A DNA stretch of 64,000 nt, taken from assembly GCF_002831625.1 (NCBI RefSeq), contig NZ_CP025116.1:868001-932000 (forward strand). The letters are read 5' to 3'. Positions within the stretch are counted from its first letter, which is position 1. Every line of letters starts with the position of its first letter. Origin of the DNA: Nonlabens sp. MB-3u-79 (lineage in GTDB: Bacteria; Bacteroidota; Bacteroidia; Flavobacteriales; Flavobacteriaceae). Under the pieces are notes generated by a model that was not told where the DNA came from, made no database searches, and was given only the letters and a program-made list of their open reading frames with translations. This document shows, piece by piece, positions 1-7,711 of this stretch. A program made the translations under genes and the position numbers.

Positions 1-29
1 CTAAGAAAATGCGGTGAGTCAATATCCAA
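1..29 (-). CDS. Possible 5' end of a gene running off the window (gldE-like by synteny)
   Basis: On the minus strand a TTG codon at 27-29 opens a frame reading LDIDSPHFL to the window edge, 25 nt downstream of the ssb stop. In Flavobacterium the order mutY, ssb, gldE, gldD is known, so this could be the start of gldE, a CNNM-type membrane protein linked to gliding. Only nine codons are visible and the start is not ATG, so the call rests on position alone. Confidence 0.25.
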
Positions 30-54
30 TTAGTGCGAATTAATTCTTTTTAAG

Positions 55-561
55 TTAAAATGGTAAATCATCGTCTTCATTTACACTACTGCTCTCCGGT
101 TGTGGCTCGCTGTAAGAATTTGTCGGTGTTTCTTTTTTCTCTGGATCTGTAGATGCTTGTTGAGATTTTTGCGTTTGCTGAGCAGGAGCAGTTTGTTGAG
201 GTCCACTAGGTGTCGAGGCTTCGTTTTTAGGAGTTAAAAAGGTAAACTCTTGCACTTGGATTTCTGTTGTGTAACGTTGCTGCCCATCTTCTCCAGTCCA
301 CTGTCTGTTTTTAATACGCCCTTCTATATATACTTTATCTCCTTTTTTTAAATACTTTTCACAAACTTCAGCAGCTTTGTTTCTCACGACACAATTATGC
401 CATTCTGTATTAGAAACGCGTTCTCCTGTGCTGCGATTTACATATTCTTCGTTAGTAGCAAGAGGAAACCTCCCTATGCAATTACCCCCTTCAAAATATT
501 TCATCTTTACTTCATCTCCTGTGTGACCTATTAGAATCACTTTATTAACGGTACCTGCCAT
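55..561 (-). CDS. ssb: Single-stranded DNA-binding protein
   Basis: A 168-residue SSB that coats single-stranded DNA in replication, repair and recombination. The N-terminal part (about 1-110) has the OB-fold pattern starting with NKVILIGHTGDEVKMKYF, followed by a low-complexity Q/P/S/T-rich linker (about 113-160). The protein ends in the acidic tail DDDLPF, the conserved docking site for SSB partner proteins. The length is normal. It lies 119 nt downstream of mutY on the same strand, and gldE would be expected next. Identification is firm. Confidence 0.97.
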   Translation of the reverse strand: MAGTVNKVILIGHTGDEVKMKYFEGGNCIGRFPLATNEEYVNRSTGERVSNTEWHNCVVRNKAAEVCEKYLKKGDKVYIEGRIKNRQWTGEDGQQRYTTEIQVQEFTFLTPKNEASTPSGPQQTAPAQQTQKSQQASTDPEKKETPTNSYSEPQPESSSVNEDDDLPF

Positions 562-680
562 AATGAGTTTGTATTGAATTTATAAAAATAATCTTTTGTA
601 TGGTGTTTAAAAAAGTCGTCAAAGATATGAAAAACGCCTACATCGCTAGATCGTTAGCTGCTCTAATTTACAAAATACTT

Positions 681-1724
681 TTAGTTTTTTTGCCAGAATT
701 CTTTCATAAATCTATCCATTAAGACATGAACCGGCTTTTCAAATGCTTCTTCAACAAGAACCGCAGTTTCTAGTTCTTCTTCCACCTTTACGATCCAGAA
801 ATAAGCGTGAATCTTTCTATGAGATAATTTATGGATAATGGGCTGTTGGTTGTATACGCTTTCGCGAAAGCGAGACTTCCCTACAACACCTTTAAACACA
901 TCATGTTCTGTAACCTCATTTGATAACAGAGCCCCATTTGCCTCAATATAAGGGAACTCAAATAATCCTGCCCAAATACTACTGTTATCGCGCTGGTTCA
1001 TAATTGTTTTTCCCGAAGGAGTTTGTACCACCACGTAATGATGAAAAAGACTTTTGACTTTGGCTTTCTTCAATTTTACAGGCAACTCTCCTATTCTATC
1101 TTCTTGAAAAGCCACACATTCCTTTTTAAATGGACAAGTACTGCAATCTGGATTTTTGGGAGTGCATTGAAGTGCCCCAAACTCCATAATCGCTTGATTA
1201 TGTGTTGCAGGATCTTTTTGATTGATTAATTTAATGGCAAGTTCCTTGAACTCTTTTACCCCAGCAGGAACATTTATAGGTATAGAAATCCCATACAGAC
1301 GGGATAACACTCTATAAACATTACCGTCCACTACAGGAACCACTTCTTTAAAGGCAAAACTAGCAATTGCTGCTGCTGTATAATCTCCAACCCCTTTAAG
1401 TCGTAATAAATCCTTATAATTGTCTGGAAACTTAAGGTCGTCCTCCACTATTTGTAGAGCAGCTGCTTGTAAGTTTCTAGCCCTGGAATAATAGCCCAAT
1501 CCTTGCCATAACTTCAGTACTTCATCTTGGGGCGCAGCAGCGAGTTTCTCTACTGTTGGGTAGGTTTTAACAAAAATTTGATAGTAAGGTAGGCCTTGCT
1601 GAACCCTTGTTTGCTGCAAAATCACCTCACTTAACCATATAAAGTAAGGATTTTCTGTTTCTCTCCAAGGAAGTGTTCTTTTGTTAACCACATACCAATC
1701 AATAAGTTGCACGGAAAAGTTCAT
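681..1724 (-). CDS. mutY: A/G-specific adenine glycosylase MutY
   Basis: Removes adenine mispaired with 8-oxoguanine or guanine. The HhH-GPD core has the catalytic Glu33 (SEVILQQTRV), the helix-hairpin-helix LKGVGDYTAAAI (109-120) and Asp133 in VVDGN. The [4Fe-4S] cysteines are C187, C194, C197 and C203 (C-x6-C-x2-C-x5-C). The C-terminal part (about 225-347) is the NUDIX-like 8-oxoG recognition domain. The 347-residue length is normal. A copy of the 16-bp palindrome at 857-872 adds RFRES around residues 285-289 in that domain, where it is apparently tolerated. The gene is transcribed away from the HU gene and towards ssb. Confidence 0.96.
   Translation of the reverse strand: MNFSVQLIDWYVVNKRTLPWRETENPYFIWLSEVILQQTRVQQGLPYYQIFVKTYPTVEKLAAAPQDEVLKLWQGLGYYSRARNLQAAALQIVEDDLKFPDNYKDLLRLKGVGDYTAAAIASFAFKEVVPVVDGNVYRVLSRLYGISIPINVPAGVKEFKELAIKLINQKDPATHNQAIMEFGALQCTPKNPDCSTCPFKKECVAFQEDRIGELPVKLKKAKVKSLFHHYVVVQTPSGKTIMNQRDNSSIWAGLFEFPYIEANGALLSNEVTEHDVFKGVVGKSRFRESVYNQQPIIHKLSHRKIHAYFWIVKVEEELETAVLVEEAFEKPVHVLMDRFMKEFWQKN
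857..872 (+). repeat. 16-bp palindrome CGCTTTCGCGAAAGCG, copy 1 (inside mutY)
   Basis: Perfect palindrome followed on the plus strand by the flank AGACTT. Within mutY, on the opposite strand, it is read as RFRES. One of 14 copies in the window. Confidence 0.95.
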
Positions 1725-1805
1725 AAAATGAGTTCAATTTCAGGTTGCAATATATATCTTCTTAAATTTTAATTGGTTAAGGATTTCATATCTAGTTTTT
1801 TAGGG

Positions 1806-1813
1806 TATATTTG
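1806..1813 (+). promoter_or_regulatory. -7 promoter box of the HU gene
   Basis: TATATTTG matches the Bacteroidota -7 consensus TAnnTTTG and lies 40 nt before the HU start codon. No convincing -33 TTG was seen at the usual spacing. Confidence 0.55.
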
Positions 1814-1853
1814 CACGCTATTTAAATTTAACCCTAATTAAATTAAATCTAAA

Positions 1854-2144
1854 ATGACTAAAGCAGATATCGTATCTAAAATTTCAGACAAGCTGGGAAT
1901 GGAGAAGACTGATGTGCAGGCTACTGTTGAATCTTTCATGAATGAAGTGAAAGACTCTCTTGAAACTGGAGAAAACGTATATTTACGTGGTTTCGGTAGC
2001 TTTATTGTTAAGACAAGAGCTGAAAAGACTGGTCGTAACATTTCTAAGAACACCACTATTAAAATTCCTGCTCACAACATACCAGCATTTAAACCTGCTA
2101 AAGTATTTGTAGACGGAGTAAAATTAAACGTAAAAGTTAAGTAA
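1854..2144 (+). CDS. HU/IHF-family DNA-binding protein
   Basis: A 96-residue nucleoid protein that bends and compacts DNA as a dimer. It starts MTKADIVSKISDKLGM, has the family signature in YLRGFGSFIVKTRAEKTGRN (about 43-62) and the DNA-binding arm with IPAHNIPAFKPAK (about 73-85). The length fits the family. It faces away from mutY and is followed after 14 nt by the small basic-protein gene, with a shared terminator, so the two form one short operon. Whether it acts as homodimeric HU or as an IHF subunit cannot be told from sequence. Confidence 0.95.
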   Translation: MTKADIVSKISDKLGMEKTDVQATVESFMNEVKDSLETGENVYLRGFGSFIVKTRAEKTGRNISKNTTIKIPAHNIPAFKPAKVFVDGVKLNVKVK

Positions 2145-2158
2145 AAAATATAAGAGAT

Positions 2159-2251
2159 ATGCCAAGCGGTAAAAAAAGAAAAAGACATAAGGTTGCAACG
2201 CACAAACGTAAAAAACGTCGTCGTGCAAATCGTCACAAGAAGAAAAAGTAG
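2159..2251 (+). CDS. 30-residue highly basic protein, probably RNA- or ribosome-associated
   Basis: A small frame starts at ATG 2159 and stops with TAG at 2249-2251. It encodes 30 residues, beginning MPSGKKRKRHKVATHK, of which 18 are Lys or Arg and three are His. There are no acidic residues. The gene lies 14 nt after the HU gene, and its stop codon sits inside the 5' arm of a strong terminator, so the transcript is defined. The composition resembles very small ribosomal proteins such as bTHX, but I do not recognise a named family with certainty. The position between HU and RNase E/G suggests a nucleic-acid role. Confidence 0.75.
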   Translation: MPSGKKRKRHKVATHKRKKRRRANRHKKKK

Positions 2252-2270
2252 TCTTAGACTACTTTTTGTA
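2243..2270 (+). terminator. Intrinsic terminator of the HU operon
   Basis: An 11-bp perfect stem, AAAAAGTAGTC (2243-2253) with GACTACTTTTT (2257-2267), closed by a TTA loop, ends in a T-rich tract. The stop codon of the small basic protein lies in the left arm. Confidence 0.85.
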
Positions 2271-2412
2271 TTTTAGTAGTTCTTTGAAATAGGGTTGCAT
2301 TTGACAACTCGTTTATTGTATAAGCAGTGAATTGCTTGTACTATATAATTATAAACATACTTTACTATTTCTAATCGTTAGAAAAAGTGAGGTTATAAAT
2401 ATTACAGGAATT

Positions 2413-3957
2413 ATGGATAAAGAAATTATTATCCGTTCCAGTGCTACAAAAATCGATTATGCGCTTACTAAAAGTGGTAGACTAGTCGAGTTACATAAAG
2501 ATGAAGAAAAAACTAAGTTTGCGGTAAGTGACATATTCATTGCAAAGTCACGCAAGGTTCTTTCTGGCCTCAACGCTACGTTTGTAGATGTAGGCTATGA
2601 AAAAGATGGGTTTTTACACTATCACGACCTAGGTATTAAATACCTTACCCAACTTAAATTTACCAAACAAGTTTTAAGCGGTAGACGCAAAAACTTTGCA
2701 CTTAAAGATATCAAATTTGAAAAAGATATAGAAAAACATGGTGCTATTGAAGATGCAGTATCGCCTACACAACCTATACTTGTTCAAGTAGTTAAAGAAC
2801 CAATATCTACTAAAGGACCTCGCCTAAGTGCCGAGCTTTCTTTACCAGGTAGGTATGTTGTTCTCGTTCCTTTTTCTGACCGCATATCTATATCTCAAAA
2901 GATAGAAGATCGTGAAGAAAAAAGTAGACTAAAAAGACTTGTAAAAAGCATTAAACCCGAAGGATTTGGCGTTATTGTACGCACAGTTGCTAAAGGTAAA
3001 CTCGTAGCAGAGCTGGACCAAGATTTACAAAATCTTGTTGAAAAGTGGGAAACCATGTGTAGTAAAATACACAAGGCGCAATTCCCAACAAAGGTTATGA
3101 CTGAAGTAAGTCGTACCAATTCCCTTATGAGAGATGTTTTTAATGATACGTACACTTCCATTGTCGTTGATGATGAAGAGGTGTTTCAAGAAATTAAAAA
3201 CTATTTGAAAACTATTGCCCCACATAAAGAGTCTATTGTAAAATACCACAATCCGAGAACATCCGTTTTCGAAAAATTTGGTATTGAAAGACAAATAAAA
3301 ACATCATTTGGACGTACTGTATCTATGAGTAAAGGTGCTTACCTTGTTATAGAACATACAGAAGCCATGCATGTTATAGATGTCAACTCTGGAAATAGAT
3401 CTAATAAAGCCGACAGTCAGGAAGACACCGCACTTGAGACCAACATGATCTCTGCAACTGAGATTGCACGCCAGTTAAGGCTTAGAGATATGGGTGGAAT
3501 TATTGTGGTCGATTTTATCGACATGCGCAAAGCAGAGAATCGCAAGAAACTCTACGAGCACATGAGAGATGAGATGGCAGATGACCGCGCAAAACACAAG
3601 ATTCTTCCACCTAGTAAATTTGGTTTGATCCAGATTACAAGACAACGTGTGAGACAAGAAGTAAATATCAAAACTCGTGAGGAAAATCCTGACGGAAAAA
3701 ATGGAGAAGAAATACAAGCTCCAATTCTCGTCATTCAGGAAATTACCGAAACATTAGAACGACACCTTAAAGCTGGTGTAAAAAAGATAACGCTCAATGC
3801 GCATCCATTTATCGCCGCTTTTATTACAAAGGGATATCCTTCTATACGATCTAAGTGGTTCATGAATCACAAAAAATGGGTCAAGGTAGTACCTAGAGAT
3901 GCCTATACTTATCTAGAATACAATTTCAAAGATAAAGACGGCAACGATCTTACTTAA
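2413..3957 (+). CDS. rng: Ribonuclease E/G family endoribonuclease
   Basis: A 514-residue endoribonuclease for rRNA/tRNA processing and mRNA decay. I chose ATG 2413 (MDKEIIIRSSATKIDYAL); the frame runs 27 codons further upstream, but that stretch is not family-like. An S1-like domain lies near the N-terminus (about 35-130, with NATFVDVGYEKDGFLHYHDL). The catalytic metal-binding aspartates are visible as D323 (HVIDVNSGN) and D367 (VVDFIDM). No Cys pair of the RNase E zinc link is seen and the long C-terminal scaffold is absent, which fits RNase G-type enzymes. It has its own terminator. Confidence 0.93.
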   Translation: MDKEIIIRSSATKIDYALTKSGRLVELHKDEEKTKFAVSDIFIAKSRKVLSGLNATFVDVGYEKDGFLHYHDLGIKYLTQLKFTKQVLSGRRKNFALKDIKFEKDIEKHGAIEDAVSPTQPILVQVVKEPISTKGPRLSAELSLPGRYVVLVPFSDRISISQKIEDREEKSRLKRLVKSIKPEGFGVIVRTVAKGKLVAELDQDLQNLVEKWETMCSKIHKAQFPTKVMTEVSRTNSLMRDVFNDTYTSIVVDDEEVFQEIKNYLKTIAPHKESIVKYHNPRTSVFEKFGIERQIKTSFGRTVSMSKGAYLVIEHTEAMHVIDVNSGNRSNKADSQEDTALETNMISATEIARQLRLRDMGGIIVVDFIDMRKAENRKKLYEHMRDEMADDRAKHKILPPSKFGLIQITRQRVRQEVNIKTREENPDGKNGEEIQAPILVIQEITETLERHLKAGVKKITLNAHPFIAAFITKGYPSIRSKWFMNHKKWVKVVPRDAYTYLEYNFKDKDGNDLT

Positions 3958-3963
3958 AAACAC

Positions 3964-4001
3964 AAAACGCCTACAGGCTTTGATCTGTAGGCGTTTTTTT
4001 T
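3964..4001 (+). terminator. Intrinsic terminator after the RNase E/G gene
   Basis: A 13-bp perfect stem, AAAACGCCTACAG (3964-3976) with CTGTAGGCGTTTT (3985-3997) and an 8-nt loop, ends in a run of eight T. It starts 6 nt after the stop codon. Confidence 0.92.
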
Positions 4002-4021
4002 GTGGGGTGTTTTAAGGTTTT

Positions 4022-4035
4022 CGCTTTTGTGAAAG
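4022..4035 (+). repeat. Degenerate copy of the window's 16-bp palindrome
   Basis: CGCTTTTGTGAAAG matches CGCTTTCGCGAAAG except for two changes (C to T and C to T) in the centre and lacks the right end. It is probably a decayed copy of the repeat found 14 times intact. Confidence 0.45.
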
Positions 4036-4069
4036 TACTGTCGTTAAATATAGCGTTGATAGAATTTCT

Positions 4070-4147
4070 CTATTGATTATCCACCTTTACTTGAGAAAGG
4101 GAGAACGCAGGAATTAGCCATAATAATAGTATTAGTTTTTTCATCAT
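4070..4147 (-). pseudogene. Signal-peptide fragment of a lost secreted protein
   Basis: A minus-strand frame of 25 codons starts ATGATG at 4147 and reads MMKKLILLLWLIPAFSLSQ, a clean Sec signal peptide with a cleavage site around S-Q, then six more residues and a stop. Nothing of a mature protein follows. It lies between the RNase E/G terminator and the lipoprotein gene at 4165, on the same strand as that lipoprotein. A gene truncated soon after its signal peptide is the simplest reading; a tiny secreted peptide is possible. Confidence 0.35.
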
Positions 4148-4164
4148 TGTTGGTTTTTTAAATT

Positions 4165-4770
4165 TTATCTAGTGAAAAATGAATCAAACCTTCCGTTTGT
4201 TATTTGGTATATTTGATTATCGTCTGGATTTAAGACCTGAAACTCAAAAGTTCCTGAAACTATTTGATTTGTTTGATCAAACTTTGTAATGCTTAGGGTT
4301 CCAATATTATTATCAGTTGTATACAAAGTTGTACTCAAATTATTATCGGAAAGGCGAATGAAGGAATAAATTTTATTTTCCCCAAAATCTCCAAGTATGA
4401 AATCTGATTCACTAATTGACATTTTGGTTGATTCTAAAATTATAGATCGTAAAGTGCCAGATTCTCGATTTGAACCAACAACAAAAAAATACTCTCCATC
4501 AATTAATTGATATTGAGCATTAACGCCACCAAAAGCAAAAAATGGCTCTCCATTAACAAGGCATCCAAAAGTCCCTGCGCCAGTTTGTGTAATGGGTGGT
4601 AGACAATCTATTCCTTGGCAGTCTGCGCTGTCATCGTCGTTTTTATCACAAGAAGTAGTGGTGTTTAAAACGCATAGCGATAATGCAAGAGAGCCAACCC
4701 TTGATCCCTTCCAGCGGAAGGGAAAAGACGAGATACTATCTTGTACTGAATTAGGAATGATATTTTTCAT
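4165..4770 (-). CDS. Predicted lipoprotein with a DUF6252-like C-terminus
   Basis: A 201-residue protein with lipobox-like TTTSC followed by an acidic DKNDDD stretch, typical of Bacteroidota surface lipoproteins. The mature part ends in ISGTFEFQVLNP and GRFDSFF, a pattern I associate with DUF6252-type proteins of unknown function. The N-terminus is odd: about 24 polar residues (including FPFRWKGSRVGS) come before the hydrophobic segment, and their codons contain the inverted repeat CCCTTCC-AGC-GGAAGGG. This suggests that an intergenic repeat has become the start of the gene, or that the true start was lost. Function unknown. Confidence 0.6.
   Translation of the reverse strand: MKNIIPNSVQDSISSFPFRWKGSRVGSLALSLCVLNTTTSCDKNDDDSADCQGIDCLPPITQTGAGTFGCLVNGEPFFAFGGVNAQYQLIDGEYFFVVGSNRESGTLRSIILESTKMSISESDFILGDFGENKIYSFIRLSDNNLSTTLYTTDNNIGTLSITKFDQTNQIVSGTFEFQVLNPDDNQIYQITNGRFDSFFTR
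4706..4722. repeat. Short inverted repeat inside the lipoprotein start region
   Basis: CCCTTCC (4706-4712) and GGAAGGG (4716-4722) form a 7-bp perfect stem with an AGC loop. It lies in the unusual N-terminal codons of the lipoprotein at 4165-4770. Confidence 0.6.
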
Positions 4771-4911
4771 GATATAAAGATTAAGATAATATATCTAGTA
4801 GATCTAAAATTAGGGTAAGGGTTGCGTTAAGTTAGGGAAAAGGTTGTCATAATTATTTTTGCCGTAGCTAAAAAGTATCTTTTTATAAATATATTGAGAT
4901 AGTTATAGCAG

Positions 4912-4978
4912 ATCCCGTATAAATTTGGGAACGGCTTTTTCCATAAGTTATAATTTTTACAGCCAAATTTTACGGGAT
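4912..4978. repeat. Inverted-repeat element, MITE-like or hairpin RNA
   Basis: ATCCCGTATAAATTTGG (4912-4928) and CCAAATTTTACGGGAT (4963-4978) are reverse complements apart from one extra base. They enclose 34 nt of AT-rich sequence. The arrangement resembles terminal repeats of a miniature element; no clear target duplication is visible beside it. It could also fold as one long hairpin in RNA. Confidence 0.6.
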
Positions 4979-5050
4979 GACAAGTGAGGTAATAAAATGT
5001 AAGTTTCTCAATCTTTTCTAAAATAATTAAATAGCCTCTTTAATTGCGAG

Positions 5051-5058
5051 TACCTTTG
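5051..5058 (+). promoter_or_regulatory. -7 promoter box of the acyl-CoA thioesterase gene
   Basis: TACCTTTG matches TAnnTTTG and lies 19 nt before the ATG at 5078. Confidence 0.6.
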
Positions 5059-5077
5059 CAAAAAAAAATTGCGCTTT

Positions 5078-5587
5078 ATGGACCCTAAAACACCATCCCA
5101 ATCATTTACTACGGTGACCGATATGGTATTGCCTAGTGAGACCAATCCATTGAATAATTTGTTTGGTGGTGAGCTGTTGGCTCGTATGGATCGTGCCGCG
5201 AGTATTGCGGCTAGACGCCATTCCAGGCGTATCGTAGTTACTGCTTCTGTAAATCACGTAGCCTTTAATAGAATGGTTCCTCTAGGAAGTGTGGTGACTA
5301 TAGAAGCACAAGTCACAAGGGCATTTAAGAGCTCCATGGAAGTTTATATGGACGTCTGGGTAGAAGATCGTGAAAGCGGCGAGCGCACCAAGGCAAACGA
5401 AGCCATCTACACCTTTGTAGCGGTAGACGATACCGGAAGACCTATTCAAATCGCTCCTATCACACCAGAAACCGAAATAGAAAAACAACGTTACGACGCG
5501 GCCTTGAGACGCAAACAATTGAGTCTTGTTCTTGCAGGAAAAATGAAAGCAAAAGACGCCACAGAATTGAAAGCCTTGTTTGAATGA
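5078..5587 (+). CDS. Acyl-CoA thioesterase, hotdog fold
   Basis: A 169-residue hotdog-fold enzyme that hydrolyses acyl-CoA to free fatty acid and CoA in the cytoplasm. I chose ATG 5078 (MDPKTPSQSF); an in-frame TTG at 5069 is too close to the -7 box. Family landmarks are LNNLFGGELLARMDRAASI (about 28-46) and VNHVAFNRMVPLGSVVTI (about 62-79), and TFVAVDD (about 115-121). The C-terminus is a charged helix. The length suits the YciA/ACOT group. It is a single gene with its own promoter; substrate preference cannot be told. Confidence 0.9.
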   Translation: MDPKTPSQSFTTVTDMVLPSETNPLNNLFGGELLARMDRAASIAARRHSRRIVVTASVNHVAFNRMVPLGSVVTIEAQVTRAFKSSMEVYMDVWVEDRESGERTKANEAIYTFVAVDDTGRPIQIAPITPETEIEKQRYDAALRRKQLSLVLAGKMKAKDATELKALFE

Positions 5588-5749
5588 TCATCTATCAAGG
5601 TGCCGCTTCGCATATTTATAGCACTTAAAGTACTGTGCGTATTAAAGAGCAGGTTAGGCTAGTTACAGACGCAAAGATGATAGTATAGTTGGTCCAACAT
5701 AGATAAAAATTAAACAACTAATCGTGTTGCTCTACTATTGTTAACCAAC

Positions 5750-6955
5750 CTATTTTCTTGCAATCCACTGCGCTGGATCAACGGTTTCTGTGTCTTGCAT
5801 TAAGACAAATTTGAGTTCTGTCTCACCAGAGTTAGATGTGAATATTTCACCTATAATATCTTTGGTCCTCACCGTATCACCAGTTTCTACGCTTACTAAT
5901 TTTAAGTTATCATAAATAGAAGTGTAATTTCCATGTCGTATATGTACCGCTAAAATGCCGTATTTACTCTTGGTAATACGAATGACTTTACCTTCAAAAA
6001 TAGAGCGTACTTTGGCGCCTTCAGGGCTTTGCATTCTCAATCCATTAGAATCTATGGTAAGGGATCGCACTACAGGATGTGGTTGTTTACCATAACGCCT
6101 GGAAACAAAACCTTCTTCTACTGGCCATGGCAATTTTCCTTTATTGCTTATAAAATTATTAGCGAGTAGCTTAGCTTCTGGAGTAAGAAAAAATTTATTG
6201 GCAACAGCCCCTGTTTTTCCTTTATTGGAAGCTTTAATATCTGCAGCAATTAAAGCTCTTAATTCGCTATCTATTTTATTGCGTTCTCTTGATTTCTCCT
6301 TGATGTCAGCCGCGTATTTCTTTTCATTTGCCTTAACGACGGCCAGTAAGTCTACTTGCTCTACTTTATCTGTCTTAAGAGCTGCTCGTTGTCTTTGATT
6401 GAGATCCAACACACGACTTTTTTCCTTTTTCTCACTTTCCAGTTCTTCGTTCTTATCAGCTATTGCCGTTGACTTTAACAAAATCTCATCGGCTTGCTTT
6501 TTACGATAGTTAGCATAAGACTGAAGGTATTGCACTCTTTTATAAGCCTGTAAGAAATCTTCAGAACTCAGTAAAAACATCAAGCGACTTTGATCATTTT
6601 TAGATTTATAAGCTTTTACAATCATTTCGGCATATTCTGCTTTCAATGCTTTAATCTCCACTTCCAGTTTCTTGATTTGAACAAGGTTAGCTTTGATGTT
6701 TCTGGTAAGCGTATTGGCCTGTTTATTAGTAATATTAATGATCTCTTGAGTACGAGAGATTTTTTTATCAATGGTTTCCACAAGCAAAACCATCGTTTTT
6801 TCTTCTTTCCTAACGTTCTTCAACAATCTGTCAAACTGATTGATTTCATTTTGAATTTCGGCTTTGCGTTCTTCTAGAGCGGCTTTTTCTGATTGCGCTT
6901 TCGCGAAAGCGAAACACAACAAAAACAACATTAAAATATAAATATGCTTTTTCAT
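5750..6955 (-). CDS. EnvC-like M23 (LytM) protein, murein hydrolase activator
   Basis: A 401-residue periplasmic protein with signal peptide (about 1-20, ending FAKAQ), long coiled coil (about 22-250) and C-terminal LytM domain (about 295-395). This is the architecture of EnvC, which activates cell-wall amidases. The first zinc motif HxxxD is replaced around NGLRMQSPEG, and the last HxH motif reads ELKFVLM, so metal binding and catalysis are probably lost; a single VHIRHGN remains. It abuts the DUF4292 gene directly and is the last gene of the leftward envelope operon. The palindrome at 6896-6911 encodes the AFAKA of the signal peptide end. Confidence 0.88.
   Translation of the reverse strand: MKKHIYILMLFLLCFAFAKAQSEKAALEERKAEIQNEINQFDRLLKNVRKEEKTMVLLVETIDKKISRTQEIINITNKQANTLTRNIKANLVQIKKLEVEIKALKAEYAEMIVKAYKSKNDQSRLMFLLSSEDFLQAYKRVQYLQSYANYRKKQADEILLKSTAIADKNEELESEKKEKSRVLDLNQRQRAALKTDKVEQVDLLAVVKANEKKYAADIKEKSRERNKIDSELRALIAADIKASNKGKTGAVANKFFLTPEAKLLANNFISNKGKLPWPVEEGFVSRRYGKQPHPVVRSLTIDSNGLRMQSPEGAKVRSIFEGKVIRITKSKYGILAVHIRHGNYTSIYDNLKLVSVETGDTVRTKDIIGEIFTSNSGETELKFVLMQDTETVDPAQWIARK
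6896..6911 (+). repeat. 16-bp palindrome, copy 2 (inside the EnvC-like gene)
   Basis: Perfect CGCTTTCGCGAAAGCG. In the gene it is read as AFAKA at the signal-peptide cleavage region. Confidence 0.95.
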
Positions 6956-7711
6956 CTACAATTTGAATGGGCTATAGCCTGAAGGCATGTTAAACGGAAA
7001 GGTCATCTCTTGATCAAAGTCCACACTCTTTAATTCCATATCTACTTTAGATACCCGGTCGCCTTGAAGGGCATCGATTTTAATTTCTGTTGGAATGATT
7101 CTTCCATCCACGATTTGATACTCTGGATAATTTACCTTTAAAAAACTACCTTCAGAAGGTTTAGAAATGGATTGTTCAGAGATTTTAAAATCTGTTGGGC
7201 GCAAATTAAACATCTTAGTAATCACTGCTACCTGCTGGAACTGATATTCGTTATTTACAATGGTAAAATCCTTGTTTTCCAAAGGTTCTACCGACTGTCC
7301 CAACAGTAAATCTTCTAACTGCTGAAAGCTAATTTCTTCACCTAAAAAGTCACTTATTAAACTAAAGTCCCCATCAAAAGCTCTTTTATTTAGTTTTTCG
7401 TAAAACTGAACTCGATCTGGAGTGATGTAAACCTTAGCGGCCGTAATCCCAAAAAGCCCAGCGCTCATCCAGATTTGCTTGCCCTTTTCCATACGCAAAT
7501 TTACCGTAAAGGATCGGGTGGTTATAGAATTGTCATAGCTCACAGAAAGCCGCGAATTCATAGTTTTAAAATCAGTGCGTGCCGCTTCGTGGGCTTTTAC
7601 CACTTTAGACTTTTTGGCCGTTGCCGTTGCGTTATTTGCTGCTCGTTGTGTGCTAGCGCAACCTGCAAGCAATAAAAACAAGGCTATAGGGAGGTACTTC
7701 AAGTATTTCAT
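6956..7711 (-). CDS. DUF4292 outer-membrane lipoprotein
   Basis: A 251-residue lipoprotein with a lipobox LLAGC (Cys18) after a hydrophobic signal segment. The mature part matches the DUF4292 pattern, including RLSVSYDNSI, WMSAGLFGITAAKVYITPD and the closing MTFPFNMPSGYSPF. DUF4292 proteins are beta-rich and resemble LolB-type lipoprotein carriers, but the role is not established. Its start overlaps the stop of the TPR gene by one base (TAATG) and its stop abuts the next start, so it is translationally coupled on both sides. Envelope biogenesis is the likely context. Confidence 0.85.
   Translation of the reverse strand: MKYLKYLPIALFLLLAGCASTQRAANNATATAKKSKVVKAHEAARTDFKTMNSRLSVSYDNSITTRSFTVNLRMEKGKQIWMSAGLFGITAAKVYITPDRVQFYEKLNKRAFDGDFSLISDFLGEEISFQQLEDLLLGQSVEPLENKDFTIVNNEYQFQQVAVITKMFNLRPTDFKISEQSISKPSEGSFLKVNYPEYQIVDGRIIPTEIKIDALQGDRVSKVDMELKSVDFDQEMTFPFNMPSGYSPFKL

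Larger units (their letters stand above)
4771..5068. other. Gene-free stretch holding an inverted-repeat element and a promoter
   Basis: About 300 nt of AT-rich sequence between the lipoprotein and thioesterase genes. It contains the 67-nt inverted-repeat element at 4912-4978 and the thioesterase -7 box at 5051. No coding frame was seen. Confidence 0.6.

Noticed and set aside
5069..5077. TTG start upstream of the thioesterase ATG
   Set aside because: It adds only three residues, lies within 11 nt of the -7 box, and the ATG fits the family start.
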